From Armillaria gallica (lineage: Eukaryota > Basidiomycota > Agaricomycetes > Agaricales > Physalacriaceae), in assembly GCA_037576215.1 (NCBI GenBank), contig JBANDB010000004.1:5146001-5210000 (forward strand): 64,000 nt of DNA, given 5' to 3'. Positions 9,963 through 22,176 of the stretch are shown piece after piece. Under the pieces are notes generated by a model that saw only the letters and a list, made by a program, of their open reading frames with translations, searched no databases and was not told the origin of the DNA. Every line of letters begins with the position of its first letter. The first letter of the stretch is position 1. The position numbers and the translations under genes are program-made.

Positions 9963-11476
9963 TCACTTGGGAGCTCGCAGAGCAGGGATTCGCGTTGAAG
10001 GCGGATCATTGTGACCATGATGGCTCAAGTTGGGTGGGACCAACTGTACCCGTGATGTTGATAATGAGGGTAGCTCGAAAGTGTCGATCCTGCGGTTGCG
10101 CATACACGGAAACCAAACCTCCAATAGATCCTGCGTGACGAATTCATTTTTTTTTCTCTCGGAACCGGGAGACAAAGACTGACCCTTTGTGTACTAAAGG
10201 CAGCTACGTATGAAACAGGTGCTTTGGAGAACTCGGAAAATTAGGGTGAATAAATGAAGTGTAAGGGAGCCAGGACTTGCCTAAGGAGACCAGTAGATTC
10301 GGTAAGCCACTCCAAGCGCCCCAATCCAATCCCGTGAAGAGTATGACGTTGATTCTGATATAAATTCATTGAGGAGCTGCCGATATAACGAGTGGAAAGG
10401 ACTTACACGACGCCTACAAGACTAAACACGGTGAATATGGCAAGTCGAATGCAAGATGATAGTATGCCACATCGCCTATCGCGAGGTAAAGCACGCCAGT
10501 ATTGTTGCACTAAGAAGCCGATCATGACTGTGAGGATAAGTGCTGGAAGCAAGATTATGAATGTGAAGATAGTCATTGTCATGCTGCTATAGGATTCCAG
10601 ATTCAGCCTAGGGACAGTCGGATAGCCAATGAGTTTGAGCCTACAGAATATGATAGTCTATGGTACAAAACATTTTGCTATCAGCAAGAATCACTGATTG
10701 CGGGTGCCGGATGCCGTGCTAGAGGGAAGAAAGACCGTCGAATGGAATGACAGATATGGGAAAACGAGGTGCTTACGACTAGGGCAAGGCTAAAAATAAT
10801 GGTGGGGAAGAGATAAGGCAAGCACAACAGCTATGGTTTAGCTTGAGAGTAAGCTCTTTGACAAAATGACGCGGTTTGGGGGGGAGACGTCACACATACC
10901 AAGATACTGCAGGTCACCCCTTCGATTCGTCGCCCTGCGCCGCTTCTCAACTCGAAAAATAACTAAATTATAAATAGGTGGTTACAAGAAGGCCCAAAGA
11001 GGGGGGTTATGGCGCACATAAATGACAAAAGCCAGTGTAGTTCCAGCTGTCCTGGTGAAGGTATATAAACCCGGGATTCACAGAAGCATATGCACTCACA
11101 AAGCCGGAGCCACGCTCACAGCCAAGGCTTGCACCAGACAAACACTTGCATCCGGGTCGGACTCTCCCAACTGACCCGTGATGAATCTAAAACATAAGAC
11201 TGGATTATTAAAGTGAAGCATGATACAAGGCGACGAGGTTTCGTACAAGAAGGAAAAGGAAAAACAAGCCACTATCCAACTGAAGTTCAAGTTGAACCAC
11301 GTTAGACTTCGGGAAACCTTGGACGAGCAGAGAACAGTCGATAGTATAAGGGACGATCCTATCCAACCAAAGGTGTGCATGATGATGAAGATCGTCACCA
11401 AGGCTTTGGGTGATTCTTCCAATATAGTCAGTGGTAGCCGGATATTTGAGCCCGGAGTCAACTGACCTTCTGCCAT
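9963..11476 (-). CDS. Fungal seven-transmembrane protein (receptor-like)
   Basis: Ten exons: 11476..11247, 11186..11100, 11051..11018, 10962..10900, 10830..10777, 10718..10645, 10607..10407, 10354..10281, 10203..10184, 10130..9963. They sum to 1005 bases, 334 residues. Seven hydrophobic segments are visible (for example TIFTFIILLPALILTVMIGF), with a conserved FCTI-type loop and a FSTQRDLLEVW motif after the last helix, a pattern I know from Agaricomycete 7TM families annotated as GPCR-like. No ligand or G-protein partner can be inferred. Intron 8 uses a GC donor (TTAG|gcaagt) confirmed by reading frame. Intron 6 is only 37 bases, near the lower size limit, and the 215-base region 10961-10750 required several short exons. 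Overall frame closure supports the model. Confidence 0.72.
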
Positions 11477-12431
11477 CTTCAGTCTCCAGAAGAAGGAAAT
11501 AAATGGAAGGGAAAGCGCAATTTCTTCAAAACAGAAGCAAGAAACAGGAAGAGAGAGAGAGACGAAACATCAAACAAGGCGCGGTTGTACAAACGGAAAG
11601 GATCTGGGATCAACCCAAATTTGTCCAATCACTGAAAGGGGGTATCAAGCTTGATTAATGATTCTTCGAAGACGTGATGAAGGTGCTCAGTTTTTTTTCG
11701 GACTCAATATTGTCATTCGATGGGAAATGCGTACGGATTTCTGTGGCTAGCCGGCTTATATGTGCACATCGTACACGGCAGACATAGGCTCTAAGACGTG
11801 GTAACCGATGAACCGGAAGTAGACACGTTTTTAATAGCCTTCGGTGACGAGAGTAACGCAAGTTGGAAATGCGGGAGTCCTAAACTATAGGGTGTCCTAA
11901 ACTAGGATTCTAGGCATTACCAGCTGGTATTGATGGTCAAATCTTGTTGAACAACTCTTCTCGTGGCAGTTGCACTGCTTGGTGAACCGGAGATCAAGCC
12001 CAGATACTGCCGGAGAAAACCAATTATGATATACACTCTTTGTATATTTGGAGGCCGACGATGATTTGATCTTCAAGATATACGCGCGGGAACGGTAGAC
12101 TGAGCCATGCCCGCAGTAAAAGAGGACTTTGCCAACACTTTGTCAAAGAGTCATTCAATCATTGTGTCCTGGGAACAAACATCACCTAGTGATCTGACAG
12201 ATTGACTACCGAAGTGTGTACCTGAACGTAGTCCGAAACGTGCATAGACCGTCGGAGTCTACTTGAGGGCGACTCCGAGGTGACCTGCCGCGCCAACGGT
12301 GTAACCACTCCATCATAGGCCGGATCAAAGACCTCACAGCAAAATACGCGGTATTCTGGGGATAGCAAGAAGCTTATAAGTGAAAAGCGATAGCTCAAAC
12401 ATTGCATCACCAATAATATGTGTGGTCCGGG
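11477..12431. other. Intergenic stretch without a supported gene
   Basis: About 950 bases between the 7TM gene and the DUF1365 gene. Only short frames (at most about 75 codons) occur and none shows a recognisable motif or splices into something longer. It should contain the promoter of the 7TM gene and the 3' region of the DUF1365 gene. Confidence 0.5.
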
Positions 12432-14193
12432 TCAAATCAAGGAATCCCTTCGAACACTCCCGATACTCCCATTATGTACAGAGCGCTCAACGCTCCTCTC
12501 CCAAACAGCCGAGGCTCTTTCCCACTGATTCCAATACCATGGTTCACCCCCTGGTACAATTCTTGCGCGAAACGAATGAAACAAAACTCTTTCGAGTTCG
12601 TCCATTCGCCACAACGCCCATAGCACCACTGTTCCGAGAGCATCGACGTCTAAGATATGTCTCTGCGGGATAGGGAAGGGAAGGGAAGGCGGCACGACCT
12701 GACGCCGCATACACTGTCTTCTACTGAGATGTCCTGCCTGATGCTGCGGCTCGAAAACAGAGACAAAAAGCGCCTCCGAAGATACAGTGAAGACGCCTTC
12801 GGAGCGGACTCCCAGGATATATGCATGAGCAGCAGAAGGTGCCATGAACATGATGGTAAAGAATTTGCCGGAAAGATAGCGAATTGTCAATTCCGGGCGA
12901 TCCTCGTTCCCTGCTCGAGGTTGGAAAACCGTACTAGGCGCCCCCAGATCGTTTGGCACCAGTCGAACGGTTACACCCGTTTCTTCAACCTTCTGTTTGA
13001 GATAAGACTCGAGCCGTCTTCTTGCGTAGGCTTCGAAAATGCCTTCCCCAAGCCACTTTGCTCCGCCACCCGGTATAGATTTCCTCCCTGAGTTAACAGG
13101 TCGCGGGTCGGGCTTGATATATACATCTAGACGCTTGGGATAATGCAGTATCCATGCGTGGTAAACAATTCGGGGGAATGAAAGGAAGAGGTCAAAAGGT
13201 GCAGCAAGGAGGATAGGGAGAAGGAAACGCGTTTCTAGCGGTTGGGCAGATTTAGCTCGAAGGACTGCGGACAATTTGAGTTGGCCTGGTACACTCGGTA
13301 CTGAGGCATCTTCTGTGTAAAGATCGACATGGACGACGGGTAGAGGAGGTGCGTACGGGACGTAGGGTTTACCTGGAGGATGACTAGGTTTCCGTATACG
13401 TATTGTGTAGAACCCGGACCGGTCGTTGAATGGAGACACATGGAAGTCCCGTGGAAACGTCCATTGATGATCAAATCTGTTGTATCATAGGCATGAATTC
13501 CAGAAAGTTCGAGGATAACAAGACGAACGCACCCAGTACTGCAAGAATCTTCATTCTTTCCCACTTCTAGAACATGAACGTGGCTTTCGCCGAACGTATT
13601 ATGAATCTGCGCATAGGAACATAAGTGAAAGTACAATTAAACAGAGTGTAGGACGTAGCACTCACTTCAAGCACAGTCAGCCAGAAGACCCCTGCCTTGT
13701 AGCAAAAATACACGGTCAAAGGGTTGATGCCTTCAAAACCCAGGTAGCTGGGCATCGTCATCATCCAGGCGTCGTCAAGCATATCCTCTCCGTATTCGTG
13801 CGAGGCGAGCAAAGCGTTCAACTTGTCCCGTATCGACTCGGTCCCTACTTGGGGCGACAGATAGGGCTCTGCCCGCAGTCCGGTGAGCCTTCCCCACAGT
13901 CCACCGTAGTGAAAGACCAGACCGTAGCCTAGGTCGAGCTTCCCTGACTCCAGTGCATTCAGAGACACCAACAGAGACACAGTAGGGTAGCTGAAGGTGT
14001 GCTTGGACAGTGTCGGCAGCAAACGCGCATGTGTCACTTGGTTCTTGAGGATATATCCAAGCCTTGCAGCATCAGAGGCCGCAGTTTTTGACTTGAAGTA
14101 ACTGGAAACAAGGGCAAAAGGTAGAGAAAGGTATGCTAGGACTGCGAGACATACAGCGAGCATGAGCGTAGTAATGAGAGAGGTGATGACCAA
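12432..14193 (-). CDS. DUF1365-family membrane protein
   Basis: Three exons (14193..13666, 13606..13533, 13476..12432) give 1647 bases, 548 residues. An N-terminal hydrophobic helix (about 1-30) anchors the protein; the DUF1365 core follows, with MPSYLGFEGINPLTVYFCYK, IHNTFGE and FDHQWTFPRDFHVSPFNDR, all hallmarks of this family. A second hydrophobic segment (LLPILLAAPFDLFLSF) is followed by a C-terminal half of low conservation. In bacteria DUF1365 genes often lie next to cyclopropane-type fatty-acid methyltransferases; in fungi the function is unknown and no such partner is next to it here. The splice join between exons 2 and 3 was chosen by frame (donor GG|gtgcgt). Confident family call, no functional claim. 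Confidence 0.85.
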
Positions 14194-14292
14194 ATCGAGA
14201 TCGTAGTCGCCGTCCCAATAATTTAGTGGCCGGTTACACCGTCCGAAGCATCCTTGAGCACCCTCGTTACGACGAGGACACCCAGCTGCAGC

Positions 14293-14748
14293 CTATGTAG
14301 AAACCTTCATACAACTCTTGATGTCCTGCTCGAACAGCGTCAGTCCTCATTGGACAAAAAATGCTGCGCACCTAATTACCTTTGTCCGCGATGTTTTCAC
14401 TGACGGCAAACACATATTCTGTTCGGTCGAAGCATCTCGAATTGCGCAGTACGTCACTGTCGCTAAAATTTGAAGCCGTAATTCGCCATCCGCGATGATG
14501 ATGCTGTCGACCGGAGACGGAATCCGTAAAATATCCACCACGACGGTCGAGGAACTTCTTATATGCACCTGTATGCGCTCCTTGCCACTGTCCGATGTGT
14601 TGAGCAAGACGATTCTAGCGATGACCGATGTGGTAAGAAAGAGAGAATCAGTGGCTGGGCACCGTCTGTCATTGCTCACGACCGTGACCACGGTCGTTTG
14701 CTCGTCATCGCTCTCCCTTGTACTTGTATCATGTCCATCACTTTCCAA
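14293..14748 (-). CDS. Small hypothetical protein, divergent from SET2
   Basis: Exon 1 14748..14380 and exon 2 14325..14293, joined by a canonical intron (gtaatt...gagcag), give 133 residues. The sequence is rich in beta-branched residues, with runs such as SVIARIVLLNTSDSGKERI, and looks like a folded soluble protein, but I do not recognise it. A longer upstream minus-strand frame (to about 15347) exists but overlaps the SET2 start region and cannot be joined without an unsupported splice. It may be part of this gene's 5' end or an antisense shadow. The stop lies 99 bases from the DUF1365 start on the same strand. Moderate to low confidence. Confidence 0.4.
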
Positions 14749-15144
14749 TAATTTCTTGCTCTCGGTATCTCTTTTATTGCTCTATTTAAGCCAAGGCTGT
14801 TGGCGCTGCCATCATTCGGGACGACCATCACACCGCCGCCTCGTATTGAGTCGACTTTGCTCTTGCCTTTTCCTCTTTTTTTCGACGCTGAAAGCATTGC
14901 TTCAAGTCTTATTCCGCCGTTGAGGGTATCCCTGACGCTGACGCCGACAGGAGCCCCCCTGGGAAAGACAGCTATTTCGTGGCCAATATCAGGCAGCAGA
15001 CAACAGACAGCACGACTAATAACGATGGCCAGGAAAGAGGAACGGCGGACAGAGCATAGATGTTCGACGCCGTCCTCGCTGCCAGACGGCGTTGCCGAGC
15101 TTGCGGGTGACGAGTCATCATCATCACACTCAATGTCACCCACC

Positions 15145-18119
15145 ATGACCGACTCTGCACCCCCCATGTCGGCGTCCACCTCCGCCACGCCACCACCAGA
15201 CAGCGCTACCTCATCCAAGATGTCGACGCCCCCGCCGTCATCGACACCCAAGTCCAAAAAACCACCGCCTTCAGCGCCCCAGTTGATTGGGCACCTGCCC
15301 GTTGCTCGCGATGAGGCACTGAGTTCGTTCACTGAGATGGCTGACAATTGGTATCAGTACAAGTCCCTGGGACGTTCTAGGGAGCTTTTGGAGAGCATGA
15401 CCTGCGATTGTACCTATGAACATGGTTAGTTCTCCTCGTAGGGTAGATTCTCACCTCTCACCCATCACATCTAGGCGAAGACAGCCCAGAGGATGCTTGT
15501 GGGCAGGGATCTGATTGTATCAATCGTCTGACGCAAGTTGAATGTCTCCTGGAAGATTGTCGATGTCAGTCGTACTGCCAGAACCGACGGTGGGTGCGCG
15601 TTCTGGGAGTTGCAGAGCCCAATGTCTCATCTCGTTCCTTTTCAGCTTTCAAAACAAAGAATATGCGTCAATTGAGATAGTAAAGACAGAGATGAAAGGG
15701 TACGGGCTTAGGGCTGAAGAGGACTTGTCAAAGTGCGTTTTCTGCCTCTTTTCCGCTGAACAGGCGCTCAGTAAAGACGACAGGGACACCTTCATCTACG
15801 AGTACATCGGCGATGTCGTCAACAACCAGTCGTTCAAGAAGCGTATGAGGGATTATGCGTCTGAGGGGATCGAGCATTTTTATTTTATGATGCTGCAGAA
15901 GGACGAGGTGAGCGTGGCAGCTAACTTGTTTTCAACACCCCGCTTCACGTCTTTCGTAGTTCATTGATGCCACCAAGAATGGTGGTATCGGACGGTTCGC
16001 CAATCACAGTTGCAATCCTAACTGTTACGTCGCCAAATGGACTATCGGTAACTCCGTGCGCATGGGTATATTTGCGAAGCGGTATATCAAGAAAAACGAG
16101 GAGCTGACGTTCAATTACAATGTTGATCGTTACGGGCAAGCAATACTATCACTCGAATTCTATACTCCTCTCATCGGCTTGTAGGCATCAAGCGCAGACG
16201 TGTTACTGCGGGGAGCCGCAATGTGTTGGATTCATCGGAGGAAAGACTCAGACAGACGTGTCGGCTATGGATGACTTGTATCTTGACGGTGAGAATGGTC
16301 GTTGTAGTTATTCCGTTAGCTAACTTGCACTTCAGCTCTTGGTATCACTGACGAGTCCGAGCTTATGGAGTATAAGGGCACCAAAAAGAGAAAGGGCAAG
16401 AAACTCGACGATCCTGATTTCCTCGTATGTTCATTTTCCATGCCGGATGGGCATCTGATGCGAGATCACGTTTTCAGCCGCAAATGAAATCTATCACGTT
16501 GAAGGACGTACCGAAAGTGGTCCAGGCTGTACGGCAGACAACGAGCCCGAAGGTTTTATATAAACTTCTCACACGTATGAAGGTTATTGCCCTGCTTCTT
16601 TTGTTGTCCTTTGACGTGTTGCTGATGTGCAGTAGCTTACCGAAGACCAAACTGCGCTGAGGCAAATTATGCGTCTGCGTGGTTTCAGTCTTATGAAGAA
16701 CATCTTGGAGGACTACTCGGAAGCGACGGATCTGATTTGTTTGGTAGGAAGATTCAGCGCGTCTTTTGATGTCAATTCAACGTGTCCCTTTCTTAGACTT
16801 TGGAGTGTATGTCAACATGGCCGTTAGCGTTTCGCAACAAGGTGGAGGATTCCCAGGTAAATATACCCGTGAAAGTTTGTGCCGAATCAGAGAACGAGAC
16901 TGTGAAGGAGTTAGCGTCAAAGGTGTGAACGGATCCATGATCGTTGGACAATGCACGATTGACCTCCCCATGTAGCTAATAGCGCACTGGGATACGTTAA
17001 CATTAGGTTATCGGATACCCAAACGTGCAAAAGCGGTCCGTGGCGTATGCATTGCCCATCATATTTACAGTGCTTGACCTTACAAATAGGATATCGACAA
17101 GGACCGTCCGGCACCACGAGCACCACGAGCACCTGTTTACCCGTTCCATGATGTCCCGTCCTACAAACGCCGCAAGCCTCCCCCGAAACGCAAGCGAACT
17201 GAGGAAGTCGACTATGTTCCCTCTGAATTCTTCTTCACTTCAACGCCTTGGCAAGGTTATACGCGGGAAGATCCAAATGCCCTCACCCGGCCTCTGTCCC
17301 CTGACATAATAGAACGTCAGGAGGCAATAGAAAGGATGGAGGGAGTGTTCACAAAAGAGAAAGTTGATGCGATTATTACCGCTGCCGCTGAGGCACAACG
17401 GTTAGCTGCTGAGGAGGCACAACGGGTGGCAGCAGAGGCGGAGGAGAAAGCCAAGGCAGCGGCGACGGCGAAGGAGGCACGCGCAACAAAGAAGAGACCA
17501 CATCATAGCTCACACCATAGTCCCCAGAAGAAACCGGAGACGTCCGAGCAGAAAGAGGCTAACAAGGAGAAGAGGCTATTGAAGCTCGTTGGTGCCGTAG
17601 TCGTGAAAAGCATGTCGAAGTATGCCAAATCGATGGAGCATGATGTGTTTAAGAAGCATGCGAAGGAGGTCGGTGCCTCTATCTTCCTGTCCATACCTTT
17701 CTGTGACTTATCATACCTGCTTGCAGCTTACACATATCATTGCTGAGAAGGAGAAGAAGTCTCACAGCTACCGGGAAGGGAGATTAGATGCTCTTTCGGA
17801 TGAGAAAATTGCGAAGATCAAGAAGTTCGCAAAGGAGTATATTGGAAAGATTCTGAGGAAGTTGGAGAAGCAGAAACGGATCGATGCTGTCGTAGAGGCG
17901 ACGCCTTCTGGGTCGGCAGACACCCCTGATTCGATAGGAGGGGGCGATTTTGTGGATATACCGATGACGATGGAGGATGCAATGGACGTCGCAGATTATG
18001 GGAGCGATGATGATGACGGACCGGATCTCATGGTCGTAGGAGATGAGGGCGAAGATGGTAAGAGTCCAATGGAGGTGGACCCGCCAGAACTTTCGGATCC
18101 TCGGTTACGGGCTTCGTAA
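15145..18119 (+). CDS. SET2: Histone H3 lysine-36 methyltransferase SET2
   Basis: Thirteen exons (15145..15424, 15475..15589, 15646..15732, 15784..15907, 15960..16135, 16185..16288, 16336..16424, 16478..16582, 16636..16743, 16797..16922, 16976..17044, 17090..17668, 17727..18119) give 784 residues. Order: Pro/Ser-rich N-terminus; AWS zinc region (about 87-130, CDCTYEHG to CQSYCQNR); SET domain with [13 protein letters not shown] and [13 protein letters not shown]; post-[17 protein letters not shown]; an Ala/Glu coiled coil (about 550-590); SRI domain (about 612-695) that binds the phosphorylated Pol II CTD; acidic tail. It deposits H3K36 methylation behind elongating Pol II. Intron 5 is GC-AG. 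The start at 15145 (CACCATGACC) is preferred, though ATG 15133 and an open frame back to 14800 are in phase. No clear WW domain was found. Confidence 0.95.
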
Positions 18120-20495
18120 CCTGATACTCACATCTTGTTCCACTAAATTTATGGATTTGTTAAGTACCTTGGAATGACGAGTGTGCTACTTTTATCGAGG
18201 TATGTGTTAATCGATTATCTTGATGCTTGTTCACAATATGTTCTTGTAAAGATTTTAATGACCGATTCAGTCGTAGGTGTCTGCAATGTTTCCAGTGGAC
18301 GCGGTTTGATGAATTCATTTCGCACCTAATCTAATCTTTTTTTATGTAAGATAATCCAACTAGTCGGTCTTCCTCAGCCTCCCTAAATCCTCTATCACAA
18401 TCTTACCTCTTGCTTCGTTTCGCCGTCCTTCCTCCAAGGACCTGGTATCATGCAATATCTTTCATTTCTCCAGAATCAACATGACCTCTTTCTGTGCTGT
18501 CACGTCAGTTCCGTCTCTCAGTAATGCACTCGACCTACGATATGAAACCTACTCGATTTTTCCACTCAATGCATCACATTACAAAATACGTGGAATACTG
18601 CAAGCATTACGGATTTTGCCGTCAGGCGGACTTCAATAGATGCTGTACGCTCCAGGCCCTATCACTCCCTTCGTCTTTTCTCTTCATGAAGGACATCTCC
18701 GCAGTTAGGTGACAAATGCGGTGGTCGTGAGTATTTCATTCACCTTGTGTGCTTCCGAAAAGTTGCTGCAACAGTGCAAATAGCCAGCTTACGACTCTCC
18801 GTGTTGGGCGGGCCACTGGTATGACTGTGCTTGTTCTAATCTTTCCTGCAACGGAGACATCGTCAATTATCTACGGCTCGTATACGTCCTTCAACTCTCC
18901 AACCTTGCTCCTTGAATGCGATAGTGGATCCTTGGTCATCTCTAGGATAACCTGAAGGGCGACTTGTAGAAAAACGTTCTGAAACTCGGTCCACCCCCGA
19001 AAGTTGGATAGGACCCGTCTACTTCATAATTCAGGCTGGAACCTGGGGCGCAGACGTCCTCGAATTGACGTTTTGCCCTGAGGTCGATATGGACGCTTTG
19101 CTATGAAATGTTTCACCACTCGCAACAGAGCGCGCCGAGGCCCTAAAGGAGTGTCTTAACGCATGTTGGCTTTTGGGCTTGCCAGGGTTTTGGCTTAATT
19201 TTGTCCTTCCGCCTCCGTGCTACTGGTTGGAGGCGTTTTAATGCCATGAAAAAGTACCGAGCGCATTGTTCCTTCGGTGCTTATTCAAGATAGTAGCGAC
19301 ATGGACGAAGAACACCCGAGGGTGTCGGATGGCTCCGTACTCGTCTTTAACTTTACGACAACTACCAGGAGCCCGTGGCTGTACATTTGACCAGTTAAAC
19401 GATATGTGTCTTCAGTTCTGTGAGACGCAGCCAGTTACTAGTCGCAGTCTCCAAGCCCTCGATCCACCAAGATTGCCACATAGAATGATTAGCATTGATC
19501 ATATGGATCCATCGACTGTTCTCTTCGGCACCAACCAACGTGTTACCGTTTGCCTCCAGCGCCGTTGGCGCGGAAACAATTGTTCTCGACACCTTGCCCT
19601 GTCCACTTTAACGTACTCGCAGCAAGTGGCGGTTCCGTCCCACGAGGTTTTATCTTGTTCGTCTCTTCAAAGAGCGCCGCGTGATAGTTGTGGCTTGACA
19701 CTACCCTACATCACCAGCCTTCAGGTGTCCGCCGATGACATCAGCTCCATATATTTCACAATGGCCGCTTACTGCTACCATCAATGGTCTATCATGCGTA
19801 CCCGAGACCTTCTTTGCTTCCGGGACCTTCAAGGAGAGATTTTGACTCGACTGTGCGTCTATTGCTGGTTCTCAGACACTCGTCAGATACTATCCCCGCC
19901 ATCAGAGTCACGATGATCATTGCTTCAGGACCTGGATAATCCGGATCTGATCTCCTTGGACGCTCAGACCTCGAAGTACTTCTCCGTAAGGAACCGCTCG
20001 AAAGCTGTGAACAAGTCTTTTCGTTGCTGACAGGCGATGTCCTGGTAACAGTTTTTTCGCCTATGCCCGAATGGGTATTCTCTCGGCCTTGAAGCAGCTA
20101 TTTCCGTATTATGATGGCAACCAAGTGTGATTATTCCTACCATCGACAAGTTTGCGGTGAGAAGGCATAGCCGGTTACTTGATTGCCACACTTTTCAACT
20201 TAAACTGTTGTTACTAGTGCTGGTAAGCGAGTGTCTCCATCCGGCTTTCTTGCATTCTCTTAATTGATTTACGTATTTTCAAGGCACCAAAGCATGCGGT
20301 TGACAGACGCTTAGTGGCATTTTGTGGTGGCGGTACATGGTTATTTGTCTTGGCCGACGAAAATGTTCTTGTCCACTCGATCGGATAATCCCTTTATCCT
20401 CAACACTCTCGCTTTCCTCTTTCCCTCACCCTCCTTCACGTCGTTTCCTCTTAATCCTCCTTTTCGATCTCCATTCATTTCAATTCCTGCCCACC
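18120..20495. other. Gene-poor region with fragmentary coding-like stretches
   Basis: About 2.4 kb between SET2 and the polysaccharide lyase. A 216-codon plus-strand frame at 19266-19916 has an unconvincing composition. Two other stretches read better as protein: a short frame from the ATG at 19301 (DEEHPRVSDGSVLVFNF) and one at about 19950-20088 (SDLEVLLRKEPLESCEQVF). They lie in separate frames with stops between and I could not join them. This is either intergenic sequence or an old, decayed gene. The last 200 bases before 20496 are C/T-rich, as is common in strong fungal promoters, and probably belong to the lyase gene. Confidence 0.4.
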
Positions 20496-21714
20496 ATGTA
20501 TGCCGCAAGATTCTTTATGTTCGTCCTCGCATTCGTTATCACGCTTGTGGACGCCCTACCAATTCACAACCACTGGCGACGCTGCCGTGCACTGTCAGCC
20601 TCCTCTTCAACCGAAATTTCTTCCAGTCCTACTGCCTCGTTGACGGCCACTGCGGTGTTGTTGAACAAACCTACCGAATCCAGCACCGAATCTTCCAGTA
20701 GCTCAGCGACCATCTCTTCGTCTTCCTCAGGTCCTTCATCAACCCCTTCATCCACTTCCAAGCCTGATGGTTCTCTATCGTCCCTTTTCCCTGTATCTTC
20801 AATCATTGATTCTTGGACGACCTCCACATTGAGTGATGATGCCCTTCCTTTGTCGGACAGTACGCTGCAACCGCACAATGAGATCAAGGCTCTCTCGCAT
20901 GACTACGTGTCTGCTCCTGACGGCGTCGAGTCAATGAAGGCGTTCTACCCACAGGGATCCTACACGTTCAAACACGATCCCCAGGGTGGTTTCTCCTTCT
21001 ACGCTCCGGGACCGAACAGTCTTGATCTGACCACCGCCAAAGAAGCCACGTTCGGGTACTCTGTCTTCTTTGAGGACGGGTTCGAATTTAATAAAGGAGG
21101 GAAGCTCCTTGGGCTATGTGAGTACTAATACTTGCTTATCGGCGGGCCTTTCTTCGTTCCTGATCTAGACTTCCGCCACAGATGGAGGCAATGACGAAGA
21201 TACTGCCCAGAGCTGTTCCGGTGGCCGTCGTTCAGACGAGTGTTTCTCGGCTCGCCTGATGTTCCGCACGGATGGTGCTGGGGAGATCTACACGTACCTT
21301 CCCCCCAGCTTCGACGCCAATAGCAACTTTTGCAATGATGAAGGATCGGAGTGTAACCCGACCTACGGTGCTTCGATTGACCGCGGGGCTTTCTCTTTCA
21401 AAGCAGGAGAGAGGACAACGGTGAGCCAACGCGTGCGCCTCAATGACGTTGGCCAGGAGAATGGGGAATTGGAGCTCTTTGTTGGCGGTAAAAGTGTCAT
21501 TAGCGCCAGCGGCCTCGTTCTCAGGAATAGCGAAGAAGGAAAAATCAGGGGCATGATGTTCCAGACGTTCTTTGGTGGTATGTCTTTATTTCTCTTAACT
21601 CATACGTCCTAATGGCTAAACGATATTGTAGGATCCACCTCAGATTGGGCATCTCCTCAAGATCAAAACGCATACTTTTCCGACTTCTCGGTTGCCATCA
21701 CCGAAAGCCTTTAG
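20496..21714 (+). CDS. Secreted polysaccharide lyase, family 14-like
   Basis: Three exons (20496..21117, 21182..21577, 21632..21714) sum to 1101 bases, 366 residues. A signal peptide (about 1-22, FMFVLAFVITLVDALP) is followed by a Ser/Thr-rich linker of roughly 100 residues that is likely O-glycosylated. The C-terminal domain has a beta-sheet pattern matching PL14-type glucuronan/alginate lyases: a YPQGSYTF start, a GGKLLGLYGG strand, a CSGGRRSDECFSARLMFR segment, and a FQTFFGGS...W strand near the end. Conserved cysteines suggest disulfides. Such enzymes cleave uronic-acid polymers by beta-elimination outside the cell. The start (CCACCATG) is well placed after a pyrimidine-rich leader. Family call from recall of motif pattern; substrate not determined. 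Confidence 0.82.
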
Positions 21715-22176
21715 AAGTGAAACGACGACCTACGCATTATCGATGAATGTATTCATCACCGACGCTCGCTAACCGGCTCACTCATTAATTCACCGTCGCT
21801 GGAACGATGTTGAATATACGCTCTCATTATTAAACGCACTACGCTTTACGCGCATGTCGCATTGCTTTCGTTAATGTATCGCTATAATCTCTTTTCCGGC
21901 TTGGTATCTACTGCTTTCTTATAATCGTACTGGACCAGACTAGATGTACCAGCAGGAAGTCCCAGTGATTTCCCGCCGAGGTTTCTGGATTTACGCTGGA
22001 GCTTTCGACCTTTTGTTGAAATATTAGATACTACAAATTTATAATCGGATTAACAGCTCTACTATGCATGGGAGGTGCCAGTAAACACTGAAAAGTAAAG
22101 GTTTTTCTGATCTTATCTTATCGGAGACCAAATTTTTCGTCCTTTCCTTTTTCCCACGTGCCCAGCTCTGCCAACG

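Noticed and set aside
14676..15347. 223-codon minus-strand frame opposite the SET2 N-terminus
   Set aside because: Cannot be linked to the downstream minus-strand exon by a plausible intron, and it overlaps SET2 coding sequence; kept only as an open question.
19266..19916. 216-codon plus-strand frame
   Set aside because: Composition and lack of any motif suggest a chance frame; neighbouring frames read better in short stretches.
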